A stretch of 35,096 bases of DNA from an uncultured Opitutia bacterium (GCA_937136395.1 CAKZOI010000061.1:1-35096), one strand, 5' to 3'. Positions 9,698-19,893 are shown, numbered from the stretch's first letter. A program made the numbers and translations. Notes: generated by a model from the sequence alone, not told the origin.

Positions 9698-11569
9698 TTA
9701 TTTCGCGCTCAGCTTTTCAAGAATTTCATAGTTTCGCTGGAGCATCGCAGATGGGTCTTCGAGAAGTCCAGCGGCTACGCGCGCGTTATCTAGAATCTGC
9801 TGACTGATTAGACTCGCGAGATCTCCATCGCTTGAGCTGAGACCGGCAAGGTTCTTTACAAGAGGGTGACGTGGGTTGATCTGCAGTTTTACTGGGGGCT
9901 CTGAATTTGGCATGCCGCTTTGCTGTTGCATCGCCTTCATCATTTTTCGCATTTGAGCGGTCATCATTTTGTCCGCATTCACAATCATTGCGGGGCTACC
10001 TACAAGACGATCACTTGTCGTTACCTCACTCACTTCTTCACCGAGCTTTTCTTTGACGAACGCGCAGAGTGCATCGCTGCTTGCAGTGTCTAGAGCCTCA
10101 GGCTTGTCCGTCTCAGTATCTGGCGAGATTGCATCGAGATCGATGTCATCGTTGTCGGCCGATACAAAGTTCTTCTCGTCAAAGGCACGTGCATGGTTTG
10201 TGACGAACTCATCTACGGGCTCATACATGTAAAGGACCTCGATGTTACGTGCCTTGAAAGCTTCCATGTAAGGACCGCTTTCGATTGATTGACGATTGGT
10301 GCCTGAGATGTAGTAGATTTCTTTTTGACCTTCAGGTGCCCGAGATAAGTAATCTGCGAGGCTGGTGGTCTTGCCGTCTTCTGTGTAGGAAGATTCGTAG
10401 CGCAATAACTTGAGCAAATGGTCGCGGTGTGTGTGGTCCGTCGTCACACCTTCTTTGAGGAAGAGTCCGAATTTTGACCAGAAATCATTATAGACTTCTG
10501 GCTCATTCTTAGCCTTTTCCTCCAGCAATTTGAGGAAGCGTTTGGTGATGACTTTGTTAAGCTTTTGGATCAGCGAGCTATCTTGCATCGACTCACGAGA
10601 GATGTTGAGTGGCAAATCTGCACTGTCGACCACGCCGCGCACGAAGCGAAGCCAGTCTGGTAGCAGATTCTTCGGTTCGCTATCGATGAGCACTTTGCGG
10701 CAATAAAGGGATACGCCAGGCTCCATACGGCCAAACCCGAAACCTTCCATATTTTCGGTAGGTGCAAACAGTAGGGTATTGATTTCTAAAGGTGCGTCTG
10801 CAGAAAAATGTAACCAGAAGCGAGGGTCGTCGAATGCATTCGCTTGGAACTTATAGAATTCTTTGTATTCCTCGTCGGTGACGTCATTTTTGTTCTTAAG
10901 CCAGATGGCTTGCACGGTGTTGAGCACTTCGCCCTCTACCTTTACTGGAAATTGCACAAAGGTAGAATACTTCTTAATAATCTCCTCAATGCGGTCTTTC
11001 TTTGCGAAGTCCTTGTATTCGTCTTTTAGCGAAATTACGATACGAGTTCCGCGGCGCTCGCCCTCGACGGTTTCGATTTCGTATGCCCCAGATCCGTCGC
11101 TTGACCAGCAGTAGCTTTCACCTTCGGTTTGCCAGGTGCGGGTGTAAACCTTCACTGAATCAGCGACCATGAAGGCGGAGTAAAATCCGACACCGAATTG
11201 GCCGATGAGGTTATCGTTTCGCTCACCACTTTCTTTGAGTGCTTTAAGGAATGCTTTGGAGCCAGAGTGAGCGATCGTGCCGAGGTTCTCGATCAACTCA
11301 TCGTGAGTCATTCCAATACCGAAATCTTGGATTGTTATCGTGCCTGCTTCTTCGTCTGTGGTGACTTGAATCTCAAGCTCAAGGCCATCGTCAAAGACGC
11401 TCGATTCTGTTAGTTGGTTGTGCCGGAGTTTCTCCGTCGCATCCGATGCATTCGAGATTAACTCGCGGACAAAGATCTCTTTGTCGGTGTAAAGCGAATG
11501 GACAACGATATCGAGGACTTGCTTGACCTCGGCTTGGAATTCGTGGCGTTCAGGTGCTTGTGTGCTCAT
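9698..11569 (-). CDS. htpG: Molecular chaperone HtpG (Hsp90)
   Basis: 623 residues, the usual bacterial Hsp90 length. It is an ATP-driven cytoplasmic dimer that remodels client proteins. The GHKL ATPase domain shows 'ELISNASDA' (residues 36-44), 'IQDFGIGMT' and the lid/glycine motif '[13 protein letters not shown]'. The middle domain includes '[15 protein letters not shown]' with the catalytic Arg loop. The C-terminal dimerisation domain ends with '[11 protein letters not shown]'. The C-terminus lacks the eukaryotic MEEVD, as expected. It appears monocistronic, with its own terminator and a 114-base gap upstream to the divergently placed lipoprotein gene. No heat-shock operator (CIRCE) was seen. 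Confidence 0.96.
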   Translation of the reverse strand: MSTQAPERHEFQAEVKQVLDIVVHSLYTDKEIFVRELISNASDATEKLRHNQLTESSVFDDGLELEIQVTTDEEAGTITIQDFGIGMTHDELIENLGTIAHSGSKAFLKALKESGERNDNLIGQFGVGFYSAFMVADSVKVYTRTWQTEGESYCWSSDGSGAYEIETVEGERRGTRIVISLKDEYKDFAKKDRIEEIIKKYSTFVQFPVKVEGEVLNTVQAIWLKNKNDVTDEEYKEFYKFQANAFDDPRFWLHFSADAPLEINTLLFAPTENMEGFGFGRMEPGVSLYCRKVLIDSEPKNLLPDWLRFVRGVVDSADLPLNISRESMQDSSLIQKLNKVITKRFLKLLEEKAKNEPEVYNDFWSKFGLFLKEGVTTDHTHRDHLLKLLRYESSYTEDGKTTSLADYLSRAPEGQKEIYYISGTNRQSIESGPYMEAFKARNIEVLYMYEPVDEFVTNHARAFDEKNFVSADNDDIDLDAISPDTETDKPEALDTASSDALCAFVKEKLGEEVSEVTTSDRLVGSPAMIVNADKMMTAQMRKMMKAMQQQSGMPNSEPPVKLQINPRHPLVKNLAGLSSSDGDLASLISQQILDNARVAAGLLEDPSAMLQRNYEILEKLSAK

Positions 11570-11720
11570 AGTTTTTTTGAATGAATAATTAGTAATTACT
11601 GAAAAGTGAAGCGGAGAAAGCTAGACGGGCTTTCGAAAAAATCAAGTGTTGTGCGCAACTGATTTGTTATCTACGGTCTAGTCATGAAAAAAACGACTTT
11701 TACTGTGTCTTTTAGTTCCT

Positions 11721-12074
11721 ATGTTAACCGCGTTTGCACTGATTTCATCGGGGTGCATTGCGGTCGTAGCTGGTAGTGCGGTCGGGGGCACGGCTTTTGT
11801 GCTTGGTGACCTCGAAGTGGATGTCGATGGCTCCCCGAAAGAAGTGCGGTCAGCAATTGTCGCCGCGGGCAAAGACCTTAAATTGAGATCGATTTCTGGC
11901 ACTGGAGACGAACTGAACGGGCTCTACATTTTCAGGACAGCGCAAGACGATAAAGTGACCATCAAGTATGAGGTCATCTCAGATTCGCTTGTGAAGTTGA
12001 ATATTCGAGTCGGCAATTTTGGCGATGAATCCTTGTCTCACCGTATTAATCAAGCGATCCAAAAGCATCTCTAG
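11721..12074 (+). CDS. DUF3568-like lipoprotein, probable frameshift in the signal peptide
   Basis: The in-frame ATG at 11721 gives 117 residues: 'MLTAFALISSGC', then a small domain resembling DUF3568 ('GGTAFVLGDLEVDVDGSPKE', 'KVTIKYEVISDSLVKLNIRV'). A better start exists at 11684 (ATG followed by seven A). It is one base out of frame. With six A it would read 'MKKRLLLCLLVPMLTAFALI' and continue to the lipobox Cys, a textbook lipoprotein signal. Either a base is wrong in the assembly or the gene has lost its n-region. Function unknown; envelope lipoprotein by inference. Confidence 0.6.
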   Translation: MLTAFALISSGCIAVVAGSAVGGTAFVLGDLEVDVDGSPKEVRSAIVAAGKDLKLRSISGTGDELNGLYIFRTAQDDKVTIKYEVISDSLVKLNIRVGNFGDESLSHRINQAIQKHL

Positions 12075-12176
12075 TCTATTTGAGTAGCACACCTGAAGTC
12101 CGTTTGGCGAACGTCGGTAGTTTTACTATTCTGAGCAGGTAATCAGCGCTCTGCAATGGAAACTTGTTTTGTAGGT

Positions 12177-13148
12177 TTACTTTTTCAGTTTAAATGGACG
12201 TGATGAAGTCTTTGTTGGAGTGGGGAAGTCGTGTGGCAATTCAGTGCGAGAGACTTTACCAGTGGCAGCCCATTCGGTGCCTCGTAAAAAGGTTTCAATA
12301 AAGCCAACGCACTCAAAAGCGCGTGTGTCATGACCTAGGGTGGAATGGAAAGTGCGCCCATCGTAATAGTTAATGGTCATTAGCATTGGCTCGTTACGAC
12401 CGGCTGCCTGTAATTCTGGGGTGTCAGCGGCGGTTGCCAAAATGGTCAGGTTTTCGGCGGGGCCGCGCAAGTGCGAGTAACATTCGTCATGTGCGTGCAT
12501 CCAGGTGGCGGGTAGCCCTTTAACGATCGGGTGTTCAAAGTTGCGTTGTGTAATTAGAAACGGTTCGCGTGGGCCGTGTGCACCACATTTCCCGGGACTG
12601 TTGTCGCGCACAATCTCGCCGAGTTTGTTGTAATAGACGTAGGGACCGCTTTTTGAGTTACGACCACCCCAGCCACCAAGACCGATCATTTTGTTATATT
12701 CTTCCCAGTCACCAAAACAATTGTCTGCAGCGTGGATCGAGACAAAGCCGCCGCCATTTTTCATATACGTTTCTAGCGCTTTCTGTGTTTCAACCGGCCA
12801 TGGTGCCGCGTTGAAACCGAAATTATTGATCACGACATCGTATTTTGAAAAATCTGGTTTGAAATTTGGATCAGTTTTTGGCTTAGGTAAATCCTTAGAG
12901 TCTCCCGCGTTGGCGAGTGGTAGGTATTCGGCTTCGGCTTGTCCCTTCCAAGTGAAATCACTGCGTTCGATATCGACGGTAAACATACCCGTCTCTTCGA
13001 GATATTGGCGCATCATGATGGTCGATTTGGGCCAAATCGCGTGATTGTTTTGACCATCAATAATCAGCGCCTTGATGGGTGCTGCTTGGCAAAAAGCGGT
13101 GGAGAGGGACATTGAAATTAGGGCGGATAGGATTCCAGTGATGTTCAT
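12177..13148 (-). CDS. Secreted ThuA-like domain protein
   Basis: I place the start at 13148, where 'MNITGILSALISMSLSTAFC' makes a clean signal peptide; the longer frame to 13211 adds 21 unlikely residues. The mature part begins 'APIKALIIDGQNNHAIWP', the Rossmann-like opening of ThuA/DUF1080-associated trehalose-utilisation-like proteins. It continues with 'DVVINNFGFNAAPWP', 'GGGFVSIHAADNCF', 'RNFEHPIVKGLPATWMHAHD' and 'HSTLGHDTRAFE', all standard positions for the family. ThuA-like proteins resemble class I glutamine amidotransferases and are very common in Verrucomicrobia and Planctomycetes near sugar catabolism genes. Some are linked to keto-sugar metabolism. The exact reaction is unknown. 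The gene is convergent with the DUF3568-like gene. Confidence 0.85.
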   Translation of the reverse strand: MNITGILSALISMSLSTAFCQAAPIKALIIDGQNNHAIWPKSTIMMRQYLEETGMFTVDIERSDFTWKGQAEAEYLPLANAGDSKDLPKPKTDPNFKPDFSKYDVVINNFGFNAAPWPVETQKALETYMKNGGGFVSIHAADNCFGDWEEYNKMIGLGGWGGRNSKSGPYVYYNKLGEIVRDNSPGKCGAHGPREPFLITQRNFEHPIVKGLPATWMHAHDECYSHLRGPAENLTILATAADTPELQAAGRNEPMLMTINYYDGRTFHSTLGHDTRAFECVGFIETFLRGTEWAATGKVSRTELPHDFPTPTKTSSRPFKLKK

Positions 13149-13246
13149 TCTTAGAAATGTGGTGGGGCTGCAGAAAAAATGCGTGTGGGCGTATCGTGAG
13201 TTAAGGGGCACTCGCTAAGCTTGAATCTAGAGTGATGTATGACTGA

Positions 13247-13510
13247 TTCTCATCGTATCACAACGTCGAATTCGAGTTGATTCAGGAAAACAAATACAAT
13301 GCGGGCGGCAAAGATCGGGCTAATGACTTCGTGCTGGCGCACTTCGACGTAGAACTGCCGCAGCCGTTTGAGGAGCCCTATGCGGCCGCCGATTCGGTCG
13401 TCGAGAGTGGTAGTCGTATCGGTGATTTTCTCGACCAGTGTTTGTTTTTGATCGCTAGGAGGCTTCGTGGAATCTTGACTGCATATTTTAGTAACGAAGG
13501 CACTCTCTAG
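13247..13510. pseudogene. Coding fragment of unknown family, strand uncertain
   Basis: Between the ThuA-like gene and the GH2 gene both strands hold long open frames. On plus, 87 codons run without a stop (13247-13507), reading '...IQENKYNAGGKDRANDFVLA...' and ending at TAG 13508-13510. On minus, 96 codons run without a stop (13253-13540), reading '...TLVEKITDTTTTLDDRIGG...' to a TGA at 13250. Neither has a good start codon or a domain I recognise. Only one can be real; the other is its shadow. The length and missing ends suggest a remnant. Confidence 0.35.
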
Positions 13511-13522
13511 GAAAGGTTTTAT

Positions 13523-16233
13523 ATGAAGACATTCGCTATTTTATCCATGCTATGAGTTTCTTGTTTTGCTTTTGGGCAAAGCAAGCAAACCGTTAAATAT
13601 TCAATCAATAATTCTTGGGTTTTCTTCAAGGATACGGCCGAGAAGCCAGTTTCCTTAGCTGAACTGGGGAGTCGAGAAGTTGAAATTGTTAACTTGCCAC
13701 ATGCTTACAATGCTCAGGACGCTATTCATAATGCGAGCGGCAAGATGAAGGGCTTCTACCAAGGGTCCGTCTGGTACATTCGCAAGGTGACTGTGCCAGC
13801 GCATTATAAAGATAAAGAGCTATTTGTCTATTTTGAAGGCGCCAATCAGGAAACAGACGTCTTTGTGAACAGTCAGTTTGCTGGTAATCATATCGGAGGC
13901 TATACTCGTTTCGTTTTTCCGATTTCTAAGTTCGTTGTATTCAACGCTGATCAGAAGTCCGCCGAATTTGAATTGGCGGTTCGGGTAGACATGACTCATA
14001 ATTTGGATATTCCAACCCTTCAAGCTGACTTTACTTTCTATGGTGGAATCTATCGCGATGTCTCTTTGGTCGCCACAGAGAAAGTACATTTCGATTTAGA
14101 AGATCGTGCCTCAACCGGGGTGTATATTCGCACGCCCAAAGTCAGTGTTGAGCAGGCTGAACTGGATGTAGATGTGCGGATCAAGAATAGCGGTACGGAG
14201 GCTAAAGCCGTCAAATTGGAAACTATCATTTATGGACCCGACCAGCAACCAGTGGCTTCGTATACTTCGGATCTGTTGATTCCTGCGGGCGAGGTGTTCA
14301 CGGCGAAACCGGCTATACAGCCTATCCAGAAGCCCGAACTCTGGAGCACGGAGACTCCGAACCTTTATCGACTGGTTTGCCAGATCGCTGATACGGATTC
14401 TGGTGTGGTGCTCGATGAAGTGATCAGTACCTTCGGCTGTCGTTGGTTTTCGTTTGATGCCAAGGAAGGCTTTTTCTTAAACGGAAAGCACATGAAGCTG
14501 ATTGGCACCAATCGGCATCAAGATTATGTTGGGATTGGAAATGCATTGCCCGATTATATTCATCGGGAAGATATTCAACGCATGAAGGAGATGGGCAGTA
14601 ACTTCCTCCGTATCGCCCACTATCCTCAAGACCCAGCTGTTCTGGAGCTGTTTGATCGTATGGGAATACTGACGACAATTGAAACGCCGATTATTGATAC
14701 CATCACTGAAACGGAAGCCTTCAAGCAGAACTGCCTCAATATCCATGAGGAAATGATGCATCAGAACTATAATCACCCCAGTTTGATCATCTGGGCCTAC
14801 ATGAATGAAGTGTTACTGCATCCGAAATACAAAAAAGAACCCGCCAAACAGAAAGTTTATTTCGAAAAGGTGTATGCGATTGCCTCGGCACTTGAGGAGA
14901 TGACTCGAAAAGAAGATCCATACCGTTATACGATGATTCCGAACCACGCCAATCTGAATATCTACAAGGATAACGGACTGACCGATTTGCCGATGATTGT
15001 TGGCTGGAATATTTATTATGGTTGGTATAAAGGAACTTACCTTGATGTTACGGAGCAAATGACCCGATTCCATGAAGCGGTTCCGGATAAGCCGATGATT
15101 ATTGCAGAATACGGCGCTGGGGTGGATCCGCGTCTGCATGCCTTGGATCCGGTTCGGTATGATTTTACGCAGGAGTATGGGACCCGTTTTTATGAGGCAT
15201 ACTTAGCGGCTCTGAACGATATGCCATTCATTGCTGGCATCAATGTTTGGAACTTTGCTGACTTTGGCTCAGTAGGTCGGGTCGATACTGTTCCGAATAT
15301 CAATAATAAAGGGTTGATCGGAATCGATCGTAAGCCGAAGGACGTGTATCTTTTCTATCAAGCTGCATTGCTGAAAGAACCATACATCGGCGTGGCGGCT
15401 CAATCTTGGGTTCGTCGTGCTTGCGTAGAGGATGAAGCAGGAGAAGGCATTTGCACGATGCCTGTTGAAATCTTTTCCAACCAGAAAGAGGTGGAGTTGT
15501 TTCACAACGGTGTCAGCTTAGGCAGTCAAACTGTAGGCAATCATAATAAGGCGATCTTTGATGTGCCTTTTATCAATGGTCAAAATGGCCTGCGCGCGGT
15601 CAGTGTGGCTGATACAACAGTCGAAGCGTATGCATCTGTTAAAATGGTTGTCCTGCCGATTGAGTTAGATGTCTTTCCATCTTCTGGCCTGACAATTAAT
15701 GCGGCGACTATCGCTTCTTTTACGATGAGAAATATGATCAGGCATGGTTGCCTGAAAAACCCTATATCAAGGGTAGTTGGGGCTATATCGGTGGATCGGT
15801 GTATACTATGAAGCGGACCCGTCGCCAACAGCATGGCACGAGTCAGCCAATCATAGGCACACACTGTGATCCTGTTTTTCAAACGCAACGGATCGGCATT
15901 GAGCAATACCGTTTTGATGTGCCTCCTGGTTTGTATGAGCTTACCCTGCATTTTGCGGAATTGACGGGCGCCAAATCCGCCGCGCTACCGTATGAACTCG
16001 GTTCAGCCGATACCGAAAAACCATCGCGAGCGAAGAACCGTAATTTCAGTGTTTCCGTCCAGGGACAGCCTGCCATTGAAAACATTAGTCTAGCCAAGGA
16101 GTATGGATCTTTTCGGGCAGTCAGTATAAAAACCACTTCTTCGGTCGAGGCCGGTGATGCGTTGATCGTGGACTTCATGCCAACCAAAGAGGACTCGATT
16201 CTTTGCGGAATTGAGCTGAATAAAAAGTTTTAG
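13523..16233 (+). pseudogene. GH2 beta-galactosidase-like gene with malectin tail, stop and frameshift
   Basis: AGGAAAGG lies just upstream of ATG 13523. The signal peptide 'MKTFAILSML' is cut by TGA at 13553, after which the same frame continues 'VSCFAFGQSKQTVKYSINNS' and the whole enzyme. The GH2 order is clear: N-terminal jelly roll ('NLPHAYNAQDA', 'GSVWYIRKVTVP'), Ig-like domain, then a TIM barrel from 'LNGKHMKLIGTNRHQDY'. 'IWAYMNEV' holds the acid/base Glu429 and 'MIIAEYGAG' the nucleophile Glu529 (numbered from 13523). An Ig/DUF4982-like domain follows. At about 15700 one base is missing: inserting a T gives 'INCGDYRFFYDEKYDQAWLP' and a malectin-type domain to 16233. Without repair the frame ends at 15811. 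Intended role: secreted exo-beta-galactosidase or related GH2 activity. Without these lesions it would be about 900 residues. Confidence 0.8.
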
Positions 16234-16273
16234 ACACAACTCGGTCTTCATGGGGAATCGGTCTCGAAACTGC

Positions 16274-16293
16274 CCCAAAGCGTAAGCTTTGGG
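16274..16293. terminator. Hairpin between convergent GH2 and ispG ends
   Basis: A perfect stem CCCAAAGC/GCTTTGGG with a GTAA loop lies between two convergent genes. There is no T run on either side, so termination is possible but not shown. Confidence 0.35.
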
Positions 16294-16315
16294 TTAGTCG
16301 CAAACTTCACCTGCG

Positions 16316-18361
16316 CTACGCTGGTTCGACCCATTTGCCGTGCTCTTTAATCAGGTCGATCAAGCGGTCCAATGCTTCCGCTGCGGGGACGTTATATTTG
16401 ACGCATTCTTTGCCGACGTAGAGATTGATCTTGGCGGGGGCACCGCCGACGTAGCCGAAATCGGCGTCGGCCATTTCGCCAGGGCCGTTGACGATGCAAC
16501 CCATGATCGCAATGGTGACTCCTTTGAGGTGATCGGTGCGACTGCGGATTTTTTGGGTGACGCTTTGTAAATCAAAGAGTGTGCGACCACAACTAGGGCA
16601 GGCGACGAATTCTGTTTTAGAAATTCGGGAACGGGCTCCTTGCAAAATGTTGTAGGCGAGCGTGGTCGCCTTGGCGAGTTGCGGTTCGGTTTCGATACTG
16701 ATGGCATCACCGATACCATCGCATAGCAGGGCGCCGCTAAGAATGCTACTTTCTAGCAAGCGATCATAAAAATAGCTTTTTGGATCGAGTGTGTTTTCGG
16801 CTGTGTTGCGGATCCAAATCGGGGCGTCGGGCACGAAGTCGTTTGCGGCTTCGGCGAGGGCGCGATAGCTGCCGACGGGGTGGCGCGCATCGGCAGGTGA
16901 GCTTCGGGTGAGGATCAGATTTTCGCTACCCATCGGTTGGAGCTGTGCGCCTATTTCGTCACGCAGGGCATCGGCATTGCAATCGATGGCGCAGTTGAAG
17001 CCCTTGTCGCGGCAAAATTGTAAGAAGCTGGCAGCATAAAATGCGTCTTCCTGTGCGATGTGTTGCAGTAGGGTGATGCCCGCGAGTCCGTCTTCGGGCC
17101 ATTCGTAAGTTTCGAGGTCACTGAGGTCGACGTCTGTGCCGAGTTCAAGGACGAAGGCTTTGACAACCGTGTGAAGGGCTTCGTGGAGTGATGCGAAATG
17201 AGCGAGGTCTTCGGGGTGTTGAATCGCGACTTGTAGACCTTCGATTTTGCTGTCTTTGAGATCCATTTGCGCCGCGCAGACCTCTTGTATGATTGGAGCG
17301 ATCGCGTCAATCGAATGGTGTGTTTTGACGATTACAGCTGGCACGGTTTCGCCGCCGATGTTGCAGCCATTGCCGAGTTCGATGACACGTGTGCTACGCT
17401 TTTGAAAGGTGAAGGGATCGATGCTATCTTTGGTGGTCTCGGAGAGCTCAATATCTTCGTGCTGCTTCCAGAGCGCCATCGCTTTGTCCGCTAGGTCGCG
17501 GGCAACAGGAATTTCGTAAATGGGATCTTCGGTGAGTGAGACACGAATGGTGTCGCCGAGCCCGTCGTTGAGCAGGGTGCCGATGCCGATGGCGCTTTTC
17601 ACACGTGCGTCTTCGCCATCACCCGCCTCGGTCACGCCAAGGTGGAGTGTGTAGTTCATTGCTTCTTGATCCATGCGAGCCACTGCGAGTCGATAGGCCT
17701 CGATCATGACCTTCGGGTTGCTGGCTTTCATGGAGAGGCAAATGTCTTGGTAGTTATGGCTCTCTGCGATGCGTATGAATTCGAGTGCGCTCTCGACCAT
17801 GCCGAGGGGCGAGTCGCCGAAGCGATTCATTATGCGGTCGGAGAGCGAACCGTGGTTGGTGCCGATGCGCATAGCGCGGCCCAGTTCTTTACAGCGTAGC
17901 ACGATCGGGCTGAAGGCTTCGTGAAGTCGTTCCAGCTCTTCGTTGTAGGCGGCATCAGTATATTCGAGCACCGCAAACTTCTTCTTGTCTGCGTAGTTGC
18001 CTGGATTGATGCGGATCTTTTCGACGTGTTTTACCGCTTCCATCGCAGCGGATGGCAGAAAGTGAATGTCAGCGACCAGCGGCACGTCGCATTTCGCGGC
18101 ACGAACTTTTTTTGAGATTTCTCCAAGTGCTTCAGCTGCTTTTTTATTGGGTGCCGTGATGCGCACAATCTCACAACCAGCCTCAGCGAGTGCGAGGGTC
18201 TGCTTTACGGTGGCCTCCACATCTTGCGTGTTCGTTGTAGTCATCGACTGAATACGAATCGGGTTTGTGCCACCGACGCCGACTCCGCCGACCAATACTT
18301 CGCGGGATATACGGCGTTTGGCTTGAAAGCGAGAAGCGCAATAATCGAGTGGTGATGACAT
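16316..18361 (-). CDS. ispG: 4-hydroxy-3-methylbut-2-en-1-yl diphosphate synthase, large form
   Basis: IspG converts MEcPP to HMBPP in the MEP isoprenoid pathway, using a 4Fe-4S cluster. At 681 residues it is the long type known from plants, Chlamydiae and Bacteroidetes, with an extra domain between the TIM barrel and the cluster domain; E. coli IspG is about 370. The N-terminal barrel shows 'NPIRIQSMTTTNTQDVEATV', 'VPLVADIHFLPSAA' and 'KIRINPGNYADKK'. The cluster domain has 'VACPSCGRTLFDLQ' (Cys588, Cys591) and 'IMGCIVNGPGE' (Cys622, Glu629), the four expected ligands. It is the last gene of the uppS-cdsA-dxr-rseP-ispG run and starts 46 bases after rseP. No Shine-Dalgarno sequence precedes the ATG. 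Confidence 0.95.
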   Translation of the reverse strand: MSSPLDYCASRFQAKRRISREVLVGGVGVGGTNPIRIQSMTTTNTQDVEATVKQTLALAEAGCEIVRITAPNKKAAEALGEISKKVRAAKCDVPLVADIHFLPSAAMEAVKHVEKIRINPGNYADKKKFAVLEYTDAAYNEELERLHEAFSPIVLRCKELGRAMRIGTNHGSLSDRIMNRFGDSPLGMVESALEFIRIAESHNYQDICLSMKASNPKVMIEAYRLAVARMDQEAMNYTLHLGVTEAGDGEDARVKSAIGIGTLLNDGLGDTIRVSLTEDPIYEIPVARDLADKAMALWKQHEDIELSETTKDSIDPFTFQKRSTRVIELGNGCNIGGETVPAVIVKTHHSIDAIAPIIQEVCAAQMDLKDSKIEGLQVAIQHPEDLAHFASLHEALHTVVKAFVLELGTDVDLSDLETYEWPEDGLAGITLLQHIAQEDAFYAASFLQFCRDKGFNCAIDCNADALRDEIGAQLQPMGSENLILTRSSPADARHPVGSYRALAEAANDFVPDAPIWIRNTAENTLDPKSYFYDRLLESSILSGALLCDGIGDAISIETEPQLAKATTLAYNILQGARSRISKTEFVACPSCGRTLFDLQSVTQKIRSRTDHLKGVTIAIMGCIVNGPGEMADADFGYVGGAPAKINLYVGKECVKYNVPAAEALDRLIDLIKEHGKWVEPA

Positions 18362-18368
18362 GGTTAAG

Positions 18369-18393
18369 GGAACGTCGAACGTTTAATTTTGAA
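18369..18393. repeat. GAACGTCGAAC-type interspersed repeat, short copy
   Basis: GGAACGTCGAACG, followed by an AT-rich tail ending TTTTGAAT, lies in the rseP-ispG gap just upstream of the ispG start. It shares the GAACGTCGAAC core and GAAT end with the copies at 18444 and 19894. Confidence 0.6.
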
Positions 18394-18407
18394 TAATTTA
18401 GAAATTA

Positions 18408-19886
18408 CTAGGGTTGAGCGGATTCGACCTCCGAAGTCTCGCTTTCAACATTCGATGTTGGACGTTCGATGTTCGACGTTCCCTCCGTTCCTGCTGTGGC
18501 ATTGGGCTTGTCTTCGATCACTCCGGCATCAAGTCCGACGCGAAGGATGTCTCGATAGCTGACATAGAGCATGAAGGAGAGCAGTATGACAATGCACAGT
18601 GTGTAGGAGCCTTCCATGATGCGGCGAGGAACTGGGCGACCTGTGAGTTTTGAGATCGTTGCAAAAGTCATGTGGCCACCATCGAGGACAGGAATTGGTA
18701 GCACGTTGAAGATCGCGAGATTGACGTTGATCAGGGCCAGGAACCAGATGAGATCGATCCAACCATAGCGCGCCATGCTAGTGAGTCCGTGCACGATACC
18801 TATGGGGCCGCTCATATTGCCGATTTTGACATCAGACTTTGGACTGATGAGTGCGAAGAGCGTTTGCTTCATTGTCCGTGCCATCGCGACGATTTGATCG
18901 ATGGGGTTGAGGTGCACACGCTCGGTGGCATACTGATAATAGTAGGAAAATCCAAAACGCGGGGTGCTTTCACCAGTGGCAACTTTGGGTTCGATGGGGA
19001 GCACGATTTCTTGACCTTCACGAATGACGGTTAAGTCGATAACGCCACCTGTGTGCTTATCTAGATAGAGGCTGAGAAAGGCAGAAGAAGTAATTGGCTG
19101 TCCGTCGAGTGCAAAGAGTTGGTCTTCAGGTTGCAGGCCTGCTTCGAAGGCGGGCATGTTTTTTTGAACTTGAGAGACGACTAGGTCGGTTCCGGGGTCG
19201 ACGGCGATACTGCGTATACTGTCGATGCCGACATCAATGAGCACAGGGTGAATGGTGAGGTTTTTGATTTCACCATCACGAAGCACTTCAAGTTCTGCGA
19301 GCGGGCGTCCAGTATCGTCGCGTTGAGTGCCCGTCATGATCACATTGTTGAGTTCCACCCAGTTGCGAATTCTAGCGCCGTCGATTGTGATGATTTGGTC
19401 ACCAACTTGTAGACCCGCTTCGTAAGCTGGCCCTGGGACGACCACGCCTTCGTGATTGAGGATTTCCTCGGGCACGGAGTTGACTTCTGTAGATACCACA
19501 ACATCCCGACCGACGCCCCATAGCACTAAGGATAGGCAAAATGCGAAAATCACATTAAACACTGCTCCCATGACAGCCACGACCATCTTGTCCGCATAGG
19601 AGATCGGGGGGAGTGCTTCTGCTTCATCTTCGCCTTCGCCACCTTCGAGACGGCCCATATCTGCCAACTGCGGCAGCGAGACATAGCCGCCGAGGGGAAA
19701 GAGTGAGATTCGGAAATCGGTATCCATCCATTTCCAGCCGAAGAGGCGAGGACCGAAGCCGATGGAAAAGCGGTCAGCTTTGAGCCCGCGTTTTTTAGCC
19801 GCGAGGAAGTGTCCGAGCTCGTGGACGAAGATGGAGAAGCCTAGAGCAGCTAGTGCAATGGCGATGTAGAAGATGTTTAGAAGCAT
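18408..19886 (-). CDS. rseP: Site-2 protease RseP-like zinc metalloprotease (M50B)
   Basis: 492 residues. An intramembrane protease that in E. coli cleaves the anti-sigma factor RseA and clears signal peptides. The first membrane helix contains the zinc motif HELGH (22-26) and a later one 'NVLPIPVLDGGHM' with the third ligand Asp. Between them are two PDZ domains ('PGPAYEAGLQVGDQIITIDG' and 'NMPAFEAGLQPEDQLFALDG'). The insert after helix 1 (about residues 75-95) is acidic. The protein then carries a non-conserved tail of roughly 37 residues after the last helix, whose middle is encoded by an interspersed DNA repeat. Gene position next to dxr, cdsA and uppS is the classical one. No Shine-Dalgarno sequence precedes the ATG at 19886. 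Confidence 0.94.
   Translation of the reverse strand: MLLNIFYIAIALAALGFSIFVHELGHFLAAKKRGLKADRFSIGFGPRLFGWKWMDTDFRISLFPLGGYVSLPQLADMGRLEGGEGEDEAEALPPISYADKMVVAVMGAVFNVIFAFCLSLVLWGVGRDVVVSTEVNSVPEEILNHEGVVVPGPAYEAGLQVGDQIITIDGARIRNWVELNNVIMTGTQRDDTGRPLAELEVLRDGEIKNLTIHPVLIDVGIDSIRSIAVDPGTDLVVSQVQKNMPAFEAGLQPEDQLFALDGQPITSSAFLSLYLDKHTGGVIDLTVIREGQEIVLPIEPKVATGESTPRFGFSYYYQYATERVHLNPIDQIVAMARTMKQTLFALISPKSDVKIGNMSGPIGIVHGLTSMARYGWIDLIWFLALINVNLAIFNVLPIPVLDGGHMTFATISKLTGRPVPRRIMEGSYTLCIVILLSFMLYVSYRDILRVGLDAGVIEDKPNATAGTEGTSNIERPTSNVESETSEVESAQP
18444..18486. repeat. Interspersed repeat copy inside the 3' end of rseP
   Basis: Read on the minus strand it is GAGGGAACGTCGAACATCGA followed by ACGTCCAACATCGAATGTTGAA. 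It is in frame in rseP and translates to EGTSNIERPTSNVES. It is inverted relative to the copy at 19894-19937, so the two copies flank the protease core. Confidence 0.8.
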
Positions 19887-19893
19887 GGGAAAA

